Shown here: positions 25,001-34,094 of the stretch, piece by piece
How the letters are laid out: every line of letters starts with the position of its first letter
Numbering within the stretch: position 1 is the first letter of the stretch
Assembly (NCBI RefSeq): GCF_006538365.1
Contig: NZ_BJKN01000001.1
Location: 365,698 to 429,697, forward strand
Source: Moorella sp. E308F
GTDB taxonomy: Bacteria; Bacillota; DSM-521; Neomoorellales; Neomoorellaceae
Direction: 5' to 3'
DNA: 64,000 nucleotides
Program-made: the position numbers and the translations under genes
The notes under the pieces: generated by a model
What the model was told of the DNA's origin: nothing
Databases searched by the model: none
What the model saw: only the letters and a program-made list of their open reading frames with translations

Positions 25001-25261
25001 TTCCAGGCGGTGGATAGCCGGCACCGTCATATCACCAGCGAGGCGGCCAAAAACTTCCCCCAGGGTCAGGCGCAGGCCATGTGTCGGGTAGGTGGCCTCG
25101 CGGAAAAAAAGTTCCGCGTCGGTGTAAATATTATCTATGACGCCCCGGCCGCTGCGGTAATACTCGATGATGGGACTCAAGGATGCTGTAAAAACCTCGG
25201 GGTTAAATGTGCCGGCCAGGATCTCGGGACGCGGCCGGCATGTATCTAGTACCGATAGCAA
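22007..25261 (-). CDS. DUF499 (COG1483) large P-loop ATPase of the defence operon
   Basis: About 1084 residues. Walker A is in ETAFGGGKTHTLIAC (near residue 90) and Walker B in AIIMLDELAQYAARLE (near 200), followed by sensor-like VILTLASATDAFARQ. The DUF499 start pattern CRPRPEILAGTFNPEVFTAS appears near the N-terminus. I choose the TTG at 25261, behind GGGGGT, because homologous proteins start close to this motif; the frame is open back to 25369. ATPases of this kind stand in for, or resemble, BrxC/PglY in BREX-type systems. As first gene it would head the operon. It probably couples phage-DNA recognition to the methylase and helicase; that is inference. Confidence 0.88.
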   Translation of the reverse strand: MLSVLDTCRPRPEILAGTFNPEVFTASLSPIIEYYRSGRGVIDNIYTDAELFFREATYPTHGLRLTLGEVFGRLAGDMTVPAIHRLETAFGGGKTHTLIACTHIAHRGTELRGLIEDFLDPQLLPAPGSVAVVGVAGDEIPVHKPQGNALVPYTLWGEIAYQIGGEELYRQVEEEAGSYAAPGKTYFERVLGGRRAIIMLDELAQYAARLEAARPDGANQLAAFLMGLDGYARNHPGIAVILTLASATDAFARQTEHLARLVSQVRGEEVSEDDALGIGEKAVKGVASVVARDAVQVTPVHAAEIASVLAKRLFLSIDREAARETAAEYIAMYRRNATMLPQEATSDDFQGRLLASYPFHPTLIDFLNNKLASAENFQGTRGVLRVLALAVRSLWQKQQAVPMIHACHLDLRSDRVVNEILGRTGSSDLLFVLNADVGGVDTDTLEGGRSNAEIADQRNPHPEGRPLYEYTWKTVFLHSLVGREEGLDSKIFGLTEAEALFAVSFPGLTPTQVRMALEEINESAFYLRYEQGKYFASPEPTINNILARIRNTITARQVQDLLEATARKIITGGSGLFHIEHDVALPEHLPDGKGRPVLGVVALGAETIDVEAMVTTRGVNTPRQQQNLIFLLVPETVTVQGMYDEGELFANRGVQIQEARQRIETIARQVQAMRLLSDRPQSYGLNPRRLAEEDFQKRFSEREQGLVTTVASIYTRFYYPGAGGHIIRRDLKTAGGEGGIPFIEQIREILIKDGELLTASNTTHADLINLSKLFFDHGDTITLAKLRDNFACVRSWPVLENAAVFEQIIRAGVQKGVWCLYRMGTADSLKPAEFYHQENGIPMGVNLAAEGYGLITVQGAKQRGWIAAHRPDSDKMGDDVFSTVSGSGAVKIEEVAENLTEKYGEIPGPDFQEAVVNLVKKGRLLAFRGTPDQQEKPELIQGPAAVLYTPQKGDVLITPAKAAERGWLKASGQTLTLEGREGTEKILPLLGRLGSIYNRGARTTIKMLELTDLELPEGGLMRIELTDVTPGSMKALGELFEVLAGAVAKGERTEAFLEIENPDEDCPFIKELKKSKSADKGSGG

Positions 25262-25647
25262 AGTTAATACCCCCTGTCCACATCTTCTAGAATTGACCAA
25301 TTCGGCATAAAAACGCCAAATTCCTGCCGTGAAGACGTCAAGGTTAATTCGCGTCTGCAAAAAATTCACTCACAGGGCTAGTTACGCGCCTCATTCATTT
25401 AAAACCCGGCATTCAGTTGCAATTGTAAGGGCCCTTAATCTCTGGTATAAGGAGTTTTTTATTGCAAGGCTAGGTTATTTCAGGAATTTAGCTGATTTTA
25501 GGGCACGATGGCCCTTGACAAGCTGATATTTTTCTTTATGCAACTCTAGTGATATATTTTTGTAGATGATTTTAAGGATAACAAGGATAGCACAATTTAA
25601 GCATAAAAAATTAAAACTATGGTATCCTACCTGCTGGAGGTGTTCTC
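25262..25647. promoter_or_regulatory. Divergent upstream region of defence operon and small plus-strand gene
   Basis: The interval holds the control signals for the minus-strand operon and for the small gene at 25648. On the plus strand TTGACA at 25515-25520 is followed after 16 bases by TATGCA, a modest promoter. On the minus strand no convincing -35/-10 pair was found. The left part is AT-rich compared with the operon and could code for an N-terminal extension of the ATPase (frame open to 25369), which I consider less likely. Confidence 0.4.
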
Positions 25648-25788
25648 ATGCCTGATCGCAAAAAAGCTAACCGTGAAAATGAACTTAAACGTGCCCCTGA
25701 AGCCGGGCAAGCCGTTGAGCCCGAGGAAGCCCTTTCCATCGAGTTTATGGACGCCCTTTTAGATAGATGCTGCCCAGAGGAAGAATAG
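25648..25788 (+). CDS. 46-residue charged protein, uncharacterised
   Basis: A short gene with strong signals: GGAGG seven bases before the ATG, and a perfect terminator (25795-25815) right after the stop. The product starts MPDRKKANRENELKRAPEAG with a basic head and continues into an acidic helix (VEPEEALSIEFMDALLDRC) ending in CCPEEE. I do not recognise a family. It is divergent from the defence operon, about 390 bases from the ATPase start, so it could be a small regulator or inhibitor of that system, or an unrelated housekeeping peptide. Codon use resembles neighbouring genes. Confidence 0.65.
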   Translation: MPDRKKANRENELKRAPEAGQAVEPEEALSIEFMDALLDRCCPEEE

Positions 25789-25794
25789 CCTCCC

Positions 25795-25815
25795 AGCCCC
25801 GCCGGGGCTCTTTTT
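25795..25815 (+). terminator. Terminator of the 46-residue gene
   Basis: Stem AGCCCC-GCC-GGGGCT (25795-25809), then C and five T residues. Confidence 0.85.
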
Positions 25816-25899
25816 AACTCCCGCCGGCCTGGAAAATAGCTGCACAAATTGTTTATAGCAAAAAGGTGTCAAACGGCTATCCTACTATTCACGGAGATA

Positions 25900-26454
25900 C
25901 TACCCCTTGAGAATTGTGCGGACTAATCGGACTTCGGGCTGGTCCTTTGTGTTATAAACGAGAGAGTAGGTTACCTCTACTTTTATTGGATTGCCAAAAA
26001 GATCCTTGTAGCTGGCCTCCACTGTAACCGAGACAGGTGCTTGCCCCTCTTTGTTCATGCCGGGTTGCCCGGGCGCCTTTGCTCCATGATGGGGTTGAGA
26101 GGGCCTGGGTATTCTCTTTGACAGGTTCTTTCCCTCTGCCAGAAAGCCAGTATGCCACGAATCCATCACTGCTCCGCTTACTTTGAGGTCTACATCCAGG
26201 GCAGGGCCTTCACCAATGTTCTCAACGACCAGGTTGAGAACTCCCTTCATATCGGAAGCCTCCTCCCCTTCAATGACTCCACCTCCTGTTTCCAACCTGG
26301 GGTGTAAAAGGGGTTTGAACTGGGCCAACCGTACTTCTCTCATCTCCTTGGCCATCTGCCGGGATGCCCTTACCGAGAAATAGTTAAGAAGGGCTAAAAT
26401 GGTTATTGCCGCCGTCGATATGATCTCAAATATCGGAATACTGCCCTGACTCAT
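25900..26454 (-). CDS. Single-pass membrane protein of unknown function
   Basis: A 184-residue protein with one N-terminal membrane helix (FEIISTAAITILALLNYFSV, residues about 9-28). A short coiled-coil stretch (QMAKEMREVRLAQFKP) follows, then a beta-rich domain (GVLNLVVENIGEGPALDVDL and VTVEASYKDLFGNPIKVEV). This layout is common in small hypothetical proteins near toxin or phage-related loci. No enzymatic motif is visible. The ATG has only a weak ribosome site (GAGGAGGCAGCAGG upstream). It sits alone between the 46-residue gene and an IS relic. Function unknown. Confidence 0.7.
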   Translation of the reverse strand: MSQGSIPIFEIISTAAITILALLNYFSVRASRQMAKEMREVRLAQFKPLLHPRLETGGGVIEGEEASDMKGVLNLVVENIGEGPALDVDLKVSGAVMDSWHTGFLAEGKNLSKRIPRPSQPHHGAKAPGQPGMNKEGQAPVSVTVEASYKDLFGNPIKVEVTYSLVYNTKDQPEVRLVRTILKG

Positions 26455-26549
26455 CCTGCTGCCTCCTCACTCCACCAGACATTATTGGATTACATTTGGG
26501 GCTCTTCTTTAACCTTAACCACTACAGGAAAATTCATGCACCACGCGGA

Positions 26550-26800
26550 TTAACCCCCGCAGATTGGACATATGCACCCGACATTAAACTCTCTCGCAAT
26601 TTTTCTTCAAGTTTTAAAGGGGCAAAGGCTTTCGAATACGCACCAATTTACGTCACACCCTCACGGGATGTCTGGGCTGCAATCATGTCTGATTCAATAC
26701 GAACAACAAATCCAGGACCTTTATGCCGAGGTTTGCCGTTTGACTACCGGGCTGACCTGGCTTAAAAAAAGAGTGGCCTCTGAGCTTAATCGCTATGAAC
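26550..26800 (+). pseudogene. IS3-family transposase orfA relic
   Basis: Fragments of the helix-turn-helix protein OrfA of IS3-type elements are spread over two frames. WTYAPDIKLS (frame starting at 26496) recalls the YxPEFK start. LQVLKGQRLSN, then HPHGMSGLQ and LYAEVCRLTTGLTWLKKRV (frame starting at 26572), recall LEALKGQ, HPNQISQWK and LYxxIGRLTVELDWLKKK. The frame change and degenerate middle show it is dead. No orfB and no terminal repeats were found. It lies at the left edge of the toxin-antitoxin cluster. Confidence 0.6.
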
Positions 26801-26929
26801 GCGTCTCCGTGACATTTTCTCAGTCTGCTTACAGGGTGACAATATCACAGCCGATGACAGGTAATCTGTCAATATATTGAAAAGGTGGTCTCTTTGGCGT
26901 TATAATATAACTACATGGAGGTGGAAATA

Positions 26930-27199
26930 ATGGAACAGGTCGGTATCAGAAAGATGAAAGCCTCCTTAAGTCACTATATAAAACGAGTTAAGCAGGGGGA
27001 ATCTCTTATTATTACCGATCGCGGCCGTCCGGTGGCCAGGCTGGTACCGTTTGAAAACAAAATTCCAGCTGCTATTACTGCTATGTTAGATAAAGGCTTG
27101 GCGTCATGGTCCGGCGGCAAACCTCTTGGAGTGAATAAATATTTACCGGTTAAAAACGGCCGCTCCATTGCCAGCATCGTGGAGGAAGATCGCGGGTGA
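26930..27199 (+). CDS. Phd/YefM-family antitoxin
   Basis: An 89-residue antitoxin with the classic MEQVGIRKMKASLSHYIKRV N-terminal DNA-binding fold and TDRGRPVARLVPF strand. The flexible tail should bind and block the toxin. I start at the ATG at 26930, because the GGAGG at 26917-26921 is eight bases before it; an ATG at 26915 lies upstream of that site. Its stop overlaps the GTG start of the toxin. The pair probably represses its own promoter, as type II modules do. Confidence 0.92.
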   Translation: MEQVGIRKMKASLSHYIKRVKQGESLIITDRGRPVARLVPFENKIPAAITAMLDKGLASWSGGKPLGVNKYLPVKNGRSIASIVEEDRG

Positions 27200-27648
27200 T
27201 ATGTTACCTCGATACCAGTGCTCTGATAAAGCTGTATATTTATGAGGAAGGCTCTCCGGAAGTAAAAGAACTTGTCACCAATTCTCTCCTTGTAGCTACC
27301 AGTAAAATTGCCTATGCCGAAGCAAGGGCCGCTCTGGCTAGGGGTCACCGGGAAAAAGCTCTCGAAGATGAAATATACGCCCAGGCCGTCGAAGCTCTCA
27401 AAGATGATTGGCGTAATTACTTCGCCATAGAAGTATCAGACACCTTGATAAAGCTGGCCGGAGAATTAGCAGAACTGCATCAATTGCGTGGCTTTGATGC
27501 TGTTCATCTGGCAGCAGCATTAATACTCAAACAACAGGTCAAAGAAAATATCACTGTAGCCTGCTGGGATAAAAGGTTATGGCAAGCATTGAACGCCAAT
27601 AATTTTGCTTTGCTGCCGGAGAAACTTCCTGGCGGCGGTATGAACTGA
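27196..27648 (+). CDS. PIN-domain (VapC-type) toxin
   Basis: A 150-residue PIN-domain ribonuclease. Acidic active-site residues are in YLDTSALIKLY (Asp6), the central KIAYAEARAA glutamate, and FDAVHLAAALI (Asp near 102), with a last Asp in CWDKRLWQA. Such toxins cut tRNA or mRNA when the antitoxin is degraded. It starts at a GTG overlapping the antitoxin stop (GTGA), so the two are coupled. All four acidic positions are present, so it looks active. Confidence 0.92.
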   Translation: MICYLDTSALIKLYIYEEGSPEVKELVTNSLLVATSKIAYAEARAALARGHREKALEDEIYAQAVEALKDDWRNYFAIEVSDTLIKLAGELAELHQLRGFDAVHLAAALILKQQVKENITVACWDKRLWQALNANNFALLPEKLPGGGMN

Positions 27649-27677
27649 AGGAGTTAAAGAAAGGGGGCACGAAACAG

Positions 27678-28325
27678 GTGGATGCCGTGGTGCGGGAGGC
27701 AGCTTTAACTTGCGATAATGGTAAGCCCTTACCGCCAGGTAAAATGACTTTCGAGGAGTTCCTGGCCTGGTGCGACGAGGACACCTGGGCAGAGTGGGTG
27801 GACGGGGAGGTCGTTGTTTTGACGCCAGCAGCGAGAAAGCACCAGGACGTTAAGGGTTTCTTATATAGTGTTATCCGTGAGTTCTTATATTACAAAAAAA
27901 CTGGACGAATTCTGGATGCCCCCTTCCTGGTGCGACTGCCGGAAACCTTACGCCGGGGGCGCGAGCCCGACCTCCTTTACGTCAGTAACGAAAGGATCCA
28001 CCTTTTAAAAGCAACCTACATGGACGGCGCTCCCGATTTGATCGTTGAGATTACTTCTCCCGAAAGCCTAGCCCGGGACAGGGGCGAAAAGTATGTGGAA
28101 TACGAAGCTGCCGGTGTCAGGGAGTACTGGCTCATTGACCCCGACCGGCAGCAGGCAGAATTTTACCGTCTGGGAGATAATGGTCGTTACCACACCGTAG
28201 CACCTGACGCCAGCGGAATTTACCGGTCAGAGGTAATCCCCGGCTTCTGGCTTAAAGTTGAATGGTTATTCCGGGACCCTCCCCCGGCGGCTATAGCCTG
28301 CCTCAAGGAAATGAGTTTAATATAA
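27678..28325 (+). CDS. Uma2-family (DUF820) restriction-endonuclease-fold protein
   Basis: A 215-residue PD-(D/E)xK-fold protein of the Uma2 family. The characteristic pieces are TFEEFLAWCDEDTWAEWVDG at the start, REPDLLYVSNER with the metal-binding Asp, APDLIVEITSPES (a D...ExT pattern) and YEAAGVREYWLIDPD at the core. The cellular role of this widespread family is unsettled; some members are carried by mobile DNA. The start is a GTG behind AAAGGGGG. It is 29 bases downstream of the VapC gene and may share its transcript. Confidence 0.9.
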   Translation: MDAVVREAALTCDNGKPLPPGKMTFEEFLAWCDEDTWAEWVDGEVVVLTPAARKHQDVKGFLYSVIREFLYYKKTGRILDAPFLVRLPETLRRGREPDLLYVSNERIHLLKATYMDGAPDLIVEITSPESLARDRGEKYVEYEAAGVREYWLIDPDRQQAEFYRLGDNGRYHTVAPDASGIYRSEVIPGFWLKVEWLFRDPPPAAIACLKEMSLI

Positions 28326-28376
28326 GTGGCGTTGCCTTGAGTTGACGGTAACCCACTTAAGGAAAAATGGGGTGAT

Positions 28377-28829
28377 ATGATGGTCAGATTGAGCCGTAAA
28401 TTAGAAAAAATAACCCTTTCTCCCAAGCAATTAAAAAGCATGGCGGGTTTCGCAGGCCAGCAGGGGGATGTCCTGGCCTTGTTTTTATATGGCTCCTACG
28501 GTACGGAGTGGCAAACGGCACTATCGGATGTTGATCTGGCTGTACTGCCGATGCCGGAAACCTCGTGGGACTATAAGCGCGAATTGGAGCTGCTGGATGA
28601 GTTTTGCCATATTGGACGGAGCGACGATATCAACCTGGTGAACCTGCATCGCGTTCCGGTGACCCTGCAAATGCGGGTATTAGAAACAGGGCGCCTCCTA
28701 TATGTTAAAGATGAAATACTCCTAGCCGATTTCAAGGAAAGGGTCATTCGCCGTTATTGTGATTTTGAACCCGACTTGAAGAACCTGTACCGGGATTTTG
28801 ATGCCAGCCTGCGGGAGGAATTTCTGTGA
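28377..28829 (+). CDS. mntA: MNT-type nucleotidyltransferase antitoxin
   Basis: A 150-residue minimal nucleotidyltransferase. The active-site signature GS-x10-D-x-D is exact: Gly39-Ser40, then Asp51 and Asp53 (YGSYGTEWQTALSDVDLAV). In characterised HepT/MntA pairs this enzyme adds AMP to a tyrosine of the HEPN toxin and so silences it. It overlaps the hepT gene by four bases (GTGA), which fits the family arrangement with antitoxin first. Confidence 0.92.
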   Translation: MMVRLSRKLEKITLSPKQLKSMAGFAGQQGDVLALFLYGSYGTEWQTALSDVDLAVLPMPETSWDYKRELELLDEFCHIGRSDDINLVNLHRVPVTLQMRVLETGRLLYVKDEILLADFKERVIRRYCDFEPDLKNLYRDFDASLREEFL

Positions 28830-29248
28830 CGGTTGATATGGAAAAAATCCGCCAGAAGTTGCAGTTTATGCGGCAAGAATTGAGGGAGCTAAAAAAGTTC
28901 CAAGGTATGGATTTAAGCCAGTTCCACTCAAATAGCCTGTACGAAGCCGCCGCCACAAGAATGCTGCAGGTAGCCATCGAAGCTATGCTGGACATTTGTG
29001 CTCATATTATCTCCAGAGAAGGGTGGGGATTACCTAAGTCCTACGTCGAAACAGTTGAGCTGGCGGCCCGCAACGGCTTGATACCGCAGCAGCTGGAAGA
29101 TACCTATAAAGCCATGGCCCGCTTCCGTAACCGGGTAGTCCATCTTTATGACGAAATTGATGCTGCTGAAATCTGGAATGTCATTCAGAACCATCTCGAT
29201 GATTTTAGACCATTTATAGCTGCAGTAATACGGAGATACTTGAGTTAG
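28826..29248 (+). CDS. hepT: HEPN-domain ribonuclease toxin (DUF86, HepT)
   Basis: A 140-residue all-helical HEPN ribonuclease. The Rx4HxY motif is exact: Arg101, His106, Tyr108 in RFRNRVVHLYDEID. The tyrosine is the residue AMPylated by the partner MntA in studied systems. It starts at a GTG that overlaps the mntA stop. Together they form a type VII-like toxin-antitoxin pair. A terminator-like hairpin follows at 29347-29386. Confidence 0.92.
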   Translation: MTVDMEKIRQKLQFMRQELRELKKFQGMDLSQFHSNSLYEAAATRMLQVAIEAMLDICAHIISREGWGLPKSYVETVELAARNGLIPQQLEDTYKAMARFRNRVVHLYDEIDAAEIWNVIQNHLDDFRPFIAAVIRRYLS

Positions 29249-29346
29249 CCTGTTATTTTGGATGCAGGTTAACCCGCTGGCGGCCGTATAACACCAGCAG
29301 CTGGGCACGACCGCTTTTATAAACATCCTCCAGCCAGTTCATTAAG

Positions 29347-29386
29347 GAAAAGGCCCTCTTCCCAATCTGGAAAGAGAGCCTTTTTC
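29347..29386 (+). terminator. Terminator after the toxin-antitoxin cluster
   Basis: A 13-base stem with one mismatch (29348-29360 with 29372-29384) and a run of T from 29381 onward on the plus strand, about 100 bases past hepT. The minus strand also has a T-rich tail, so it may serve glmS as well. Confidence 0.7.
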
Positions 29387-29440
29387 TTGGCATAAAGAAC
29401 CAAGGTCAACACATCAGGATAACAGAATTATTCTATCTTG

Positions 29441-31261
<1,821 letters not shown>

Positions 31262-31271
31262 ATAGAGCTCA

Positions 31272-31303
31272 CTCTCCCTTTATTTTTTTTTAACAAGGGA
31301 GAG
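31272..31303 (-). promoter_or_regulatory. Hairpin that buries the glmS ribosome binding site
   Basis: On the minus strand CTCTCCCTT (31303-31295) pairs perfectly with AAGGGAGAG (31280-31272), the Shine-Dalgarno of glmS, around an A-rich loop. No T-run follows, so it is not a terminator. It lies between the ribozyme's 3' end and the start codon. Confidence 0.65.
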
Positions 31304-31501
31304 ATAAAGGGTTACCCGACGCCCTTTGTCCCCGGGATTACTCCCGGGTTTTGTAGCGCCTTTGACGGTCGTAACCAGACCGGGGGGCACCCGCCGATAC
31401 CTCGATTAACCCCCGCCTCGTCAACCCTCCGGCACCCGCCTGCCTGGATGGCCCTCCTGGCTCACCCGGGTATAAACGGCGGGCCGGCTGGTCCCGGCGC
31501 T
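31300..31501 (-). ncRNA. glmS ribozyme/riboswitch (glucosamine-6-phosphate)
   Basis: The core of the glmS self-cleaving riboswitch is readable on the minus strand. GCGCCGGGACC (from 31500) is preceded by A, giving the cleavage site between 31501 and 31500. GACGAGGC comes next, then the hallmark ATCGAGGTATCGGCGGG (31406-31390), GGTGCCCCCCGG, and GGCGCTACAAAACCCGGGAG toward the 3' end. When glucosamine-6-phosphate accumulates, the RNA cuts itself and the glmS mRNA is destroyed. The P1 arm is unusually long: the arms around 31430-31445 and 31476-31492 add a GC-rich extension. Confidence 0.92.
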
Positions 31502-31741
31502 TGCCTTTGTCCTGATCCTTTATCTCTCCCCTTGAACCTGCTGGATAACCCGGACCTCCTGCGGCCCGGGTAAGAATCACCCCCCTTTTCCCAGAACGGA
31601 TTTCCTTATGCCCCGGCGCCACCAGGTAGTAACGGCGGTGATAAGCCGGCTTAAAACAGCCTGGCCCTTTCGTGCCCTGGGGCTGCCGGGTAATAGCGGC
31701 GCGGCAAGCCGGCAGTTCCCTGGCTCCTGTGCCGGCAGGGC
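31502..31741 (-). other. glmM-glmS intergenic leader upstream of the ribozyme
   Basis: About 240 bases between the glmM stop and the ribozyme. It has GC-rich short inverted repeats but no clear promoter. A 135-codon frame spans it and the ribozyme; I regard that as chance. Confidence 0.4.
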
Positions 31742-33076
31742 TCACAACCCGGCGGCAGCTCGCTGCAGGCCAGCCATAATGGCCTCCAGCTCTTCCCTGT
31801 CCGGGCCTTCTACCATGAGACGGATAATGGGTTCTGTTCCCGAAGGCCTGACCAGGACCCGGCCCCGGCCCGCCAGCTGCTCCCGGGCCGCCGCTACGGC
31901 TGCCAGGAGGGCAGGGCTGGCCATGGCGGCCTCTTTATCAGCCACCGTTACATTGACCAGTAGCTGGGGCAGGTGGGGCATGGCAGCCGCCAGTTCCGAC
32001 AGGGGCCGGCCGGTGGCGGCCATGACCTGTAACAGCTGCACCCCGGTAAGCAGGCCATCACCGGTAGTATTATGTTCCAGGAGGATAATGTGGCCTGACT
32101 GCTCGCCGCCCAGAACGGCACCCGTCCGTAGCATCTCCTCCAGGACATAGCGGTCGCCGACCCGGGTCTGGTGCACACGCAGGCCCGCTGCCGTGAGGGC
32201 CTGGTGGAGGCCGAAGTTGCTCATCACCGTCACCACTACCTGGCCGCCGGGCAGGCCTCCCTGCTCCTGGCGGTACAGGGCCAGGATGGTCATGATGGCA
32301 TCGCCATCGACCACCTGCCCCTTTTCATCCACGGCAATCACCCGGTCGGCGTCGCCGTCAAAGGCCAGGCCCACATCGGCCCCCCGGGCGACAACCTCAG
32401 CCTGGAGAACCTCCGGGTGGGTGGAACCGCACCCGACGTTTATATTAGTCCCATCGGGGGTATTATGCAAGGGGTAAATTTCCGCCCCCAGGCGCTGGAA
32501 AACCGCCGGCGCGACCCGGCAGGCGGCACCATAGGCGCAGTCCAGCACCACCCGCAGGCCGGCCAGGCCCCGCCCGGCGGTACTGCAGATATGGGCAATG
32601 TAGCGCTCGGCAGCCTCCTCCAGCTCCCGCACCCGCCCCAGCTCCATGCCAACCGGCCGGGGCAGGTTATCTTCCGGTTCCAGCACCAGCCGTTCAATCT
32701 CTTCTTCCACCGGGTCGGGCAGTTTGTGCCCGCTGGCGCTGAAGAATTTAATGCCGTTGTCCGCCACGGGATTGTGGGACGCCGAGATCACTACGCCGGC
32801 ATCGGCTTCCAGGGCCCGGGTCAACCAGGCTACCGCCGGGGTAGGCACCACCCCTACCTTCAGGACGTCCCCCCCGACAGAACAAATGCCGGCCACCAGG
32901 GCGGCTTCCAGCATATCGCCGGAAATACGCGTGTCCCGGCCCACCACCACCCTGGCCCGGCCTTCCGGCCCCGCCAGCACGGCGGCGCCGGCGCGTCCCA
33001 GGCGAAAGGCTAACTCCGGGGTAAGGCCGGCGTTGGCCACCCCGCGGACTCCGTCAGTACCGAATAACTTTGCCAT
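31742..33076 (-). CDS. glmM: Phosphoglucosamine mutase
   Basis: A 444-residue enzyme converting glucosamine-6-phosphate to glucosamine-1-phosphate. Recognisable parts: N-terminal FGTDGVRG, the phosphoserine loop [17 protein letters not shown] (Ser near residue 101), the metal-binding loop FDGDADRVI, sugar-binding GGEQSGHII, and the C-terminal phosphate-binding [12 protein letters not shown]. All are intact. It lies between cdaR and glmS, a conserved arrangement in Firmicutes in which c-di-AMP synthesis and cell-wall precursor supply are linked; CdaA activity is modulated by GlmM in Bacillus and Listeria. Confidence 0.98.
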   Translation of the reverse strand: MAKLFGTDGVRGVANAGLTPELAFRLGRAGAAVLAGPEGRARVVVGRDTRISGDMLEAALVAGICSVGGDVLKVGVVPTPAVAWLTRALEADAGVVISASHNPVADNGIKFFSASGHKLPDPVEEEIERLVLEPEDNLPRPVGMELGRVRELEEAAERYIAHICSTAGRGLAGLRVVLDCAYGAACRVAPAVFQRLGAEIYPLHNTPDGTNINVGCGSTHPEVLQAEVVARGADVGLAFDGDADRVIAVDEKGQVVDGDAIMTILALYRQEQGGLPGGQVVVTVMSNFGLHQALTAAGLRVHQTRVGDRYVLEEMLRTGAVLGGEQSGHIILLEHNTTGDGLLTGVQLLQVMAATGRPLSELAAAMPHLPQLLVNVTVADKEAAMASPALLAAVAAAREQLAGRGRVLVRPSGTEPIIRLMVEGPDREELEAIMAGLQRAAAGL

Positions 33077-33126
33077 GCTCTCACCTGTTTACTGCATTAT
33101 ATGTTCTTGCTGGAAAATCGCTACTG

Positions 33127-34092
33127 TCACGGCGTGCTGCTAGGATTGGCAGCCCCTCCGCCAGGGTCGCTAGCCTTGCCTATCTCCACTACCACCCTTA
33201 CCCGCGGGAAGCTGCTGACCTGCACGCCGGCGGGTATTTCCAGGTTCGTCTCCGCCGTAACATTCTTCGTAGCCCCGGCAATATTAATTGGGGCCGTATT
33301 GATATAATCCAGGGCCGCTAAATGGTTATAGGGAGCAAAGACCTCCACCACTTCCGGCTGGAGAATTATCCGGTCAATGGCATAGCCACTGGCCGGCTCC
33401 CCTGCCAGCTGGGGACGCACCGCCAGGATTTTGCTGGGCATGTCCTGAACTACGGGTATAAAGGTTTCTACCACTTCCGGGGTGACGGTTAACCATTCCT
33501 GCAAGGGGTGGCCCTCCCGGTCGGCCAGCTTTACCGGCAGCTGGGCCAGGAAATTGCCGCTGGCCTGGTCGATTTTGGCCTCCACATAGACCCGGCCAAT
33601 GCTTTTTAGGGTTGCAGCAGAACCGGAAACAATCACCTGGGAAGGTTTGATGACCGGTTCTAGCGCCCGGTAGCCGCTGGCCGGCGTCCCCAGGAGGTTC
33701 ACCTGCACCGGCAGCTGCATCTGCTCAATCTTATCTAATTTTATCGTCACCTGGGCAGGGTTGACATGAATTACATTTATCCCTTCCGGCACCTCGACCC
33801 GGACGGGTAACAGATTATCACCGACTTTAGCCTCCCGCAGGTTAACATAGGCATGGACATCCCTGGGCAGCAAGGTACTTACTGCGGCCTTGCGCCCCTC
33901 CACACGCACCTGGACTTCCGCCGGGCGGTCGGCAACCACCAGGCCCTCCCGCAAGTTTTCTGTCTCCAGGGGGACCCGGACCACCTTTTCCCCGGTAGGG
34001 TTCTGCTCACCGGTTACATATATCCAGAGAATAATGGCCATTGCGACTGCCAGCAGGCGATAAATCCAATCCTGGCGAAAATGCTCCCGCAT
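33127..34092 (-). CDS. cdaR: YbbR-domain regulator of diadenylate cyclase
   Basis: A 321-residue protein with one N-terminal membrane helix (WIYRLLAVAMAIILWIYVTG) and then four YbbR-like beta domains outside the membrane. The repeats can be followed by their VPLETENLREGLVV, VQVNLLGTPASGYR, VKLADREGHPL and INTAPINIAGATKN segments. It interacts with CdaA in characterised species. It overlaps nothing but starts two bases after cdaA stops, so the two are coupled. The tail is proline- and glycine-rich. Confidence 0.93.
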   Translation of the reverse strand: MREHFRQDWIYRLLAVAMAIILWIYVTGEQNPTGEKVVRVPLETENLREGLVVADRPAEVQVRVEGRKAAVSTLLPRDVHAYVNLREAKVGDNLLPVRVEVPEGINVIHVNPAQVTIKLDKIEQMQLPVQVNLLGTPASGYRALEPVIKPSQVIVSGSAATLKSIGRVYVEAKIDQASGNFLAQLPVKLADREGHPLQEWLTVTPEVVETFIPVVQDMPSKILAVRPQLAGEPASGYAIDRIILQPEVVEVFAPYNHLAALDYINTAPINIAGATKNVTAETNLEIPAGVQVSSFPRVRVVVEIGKASDPGGGAANPSSTP

Positions 34093-34094
34093 TT

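Noticed and set aside
14218-25369. Standard BREX or DISARM call for the defence operon
   Set aside because: No PglZ phosphatase, BrxA/BrxB, DrmA or DrmB gene is present in or beside the operon inside the window.
31338-31745. 135-codon minus-strand frame between glmM and glmS
   Set aside because: It runs through the conserved glmS ribozyme; Arg/Gly/Pro-rich product and no family resemblance. The GTGA overlap with the glmM stop is probably chance.
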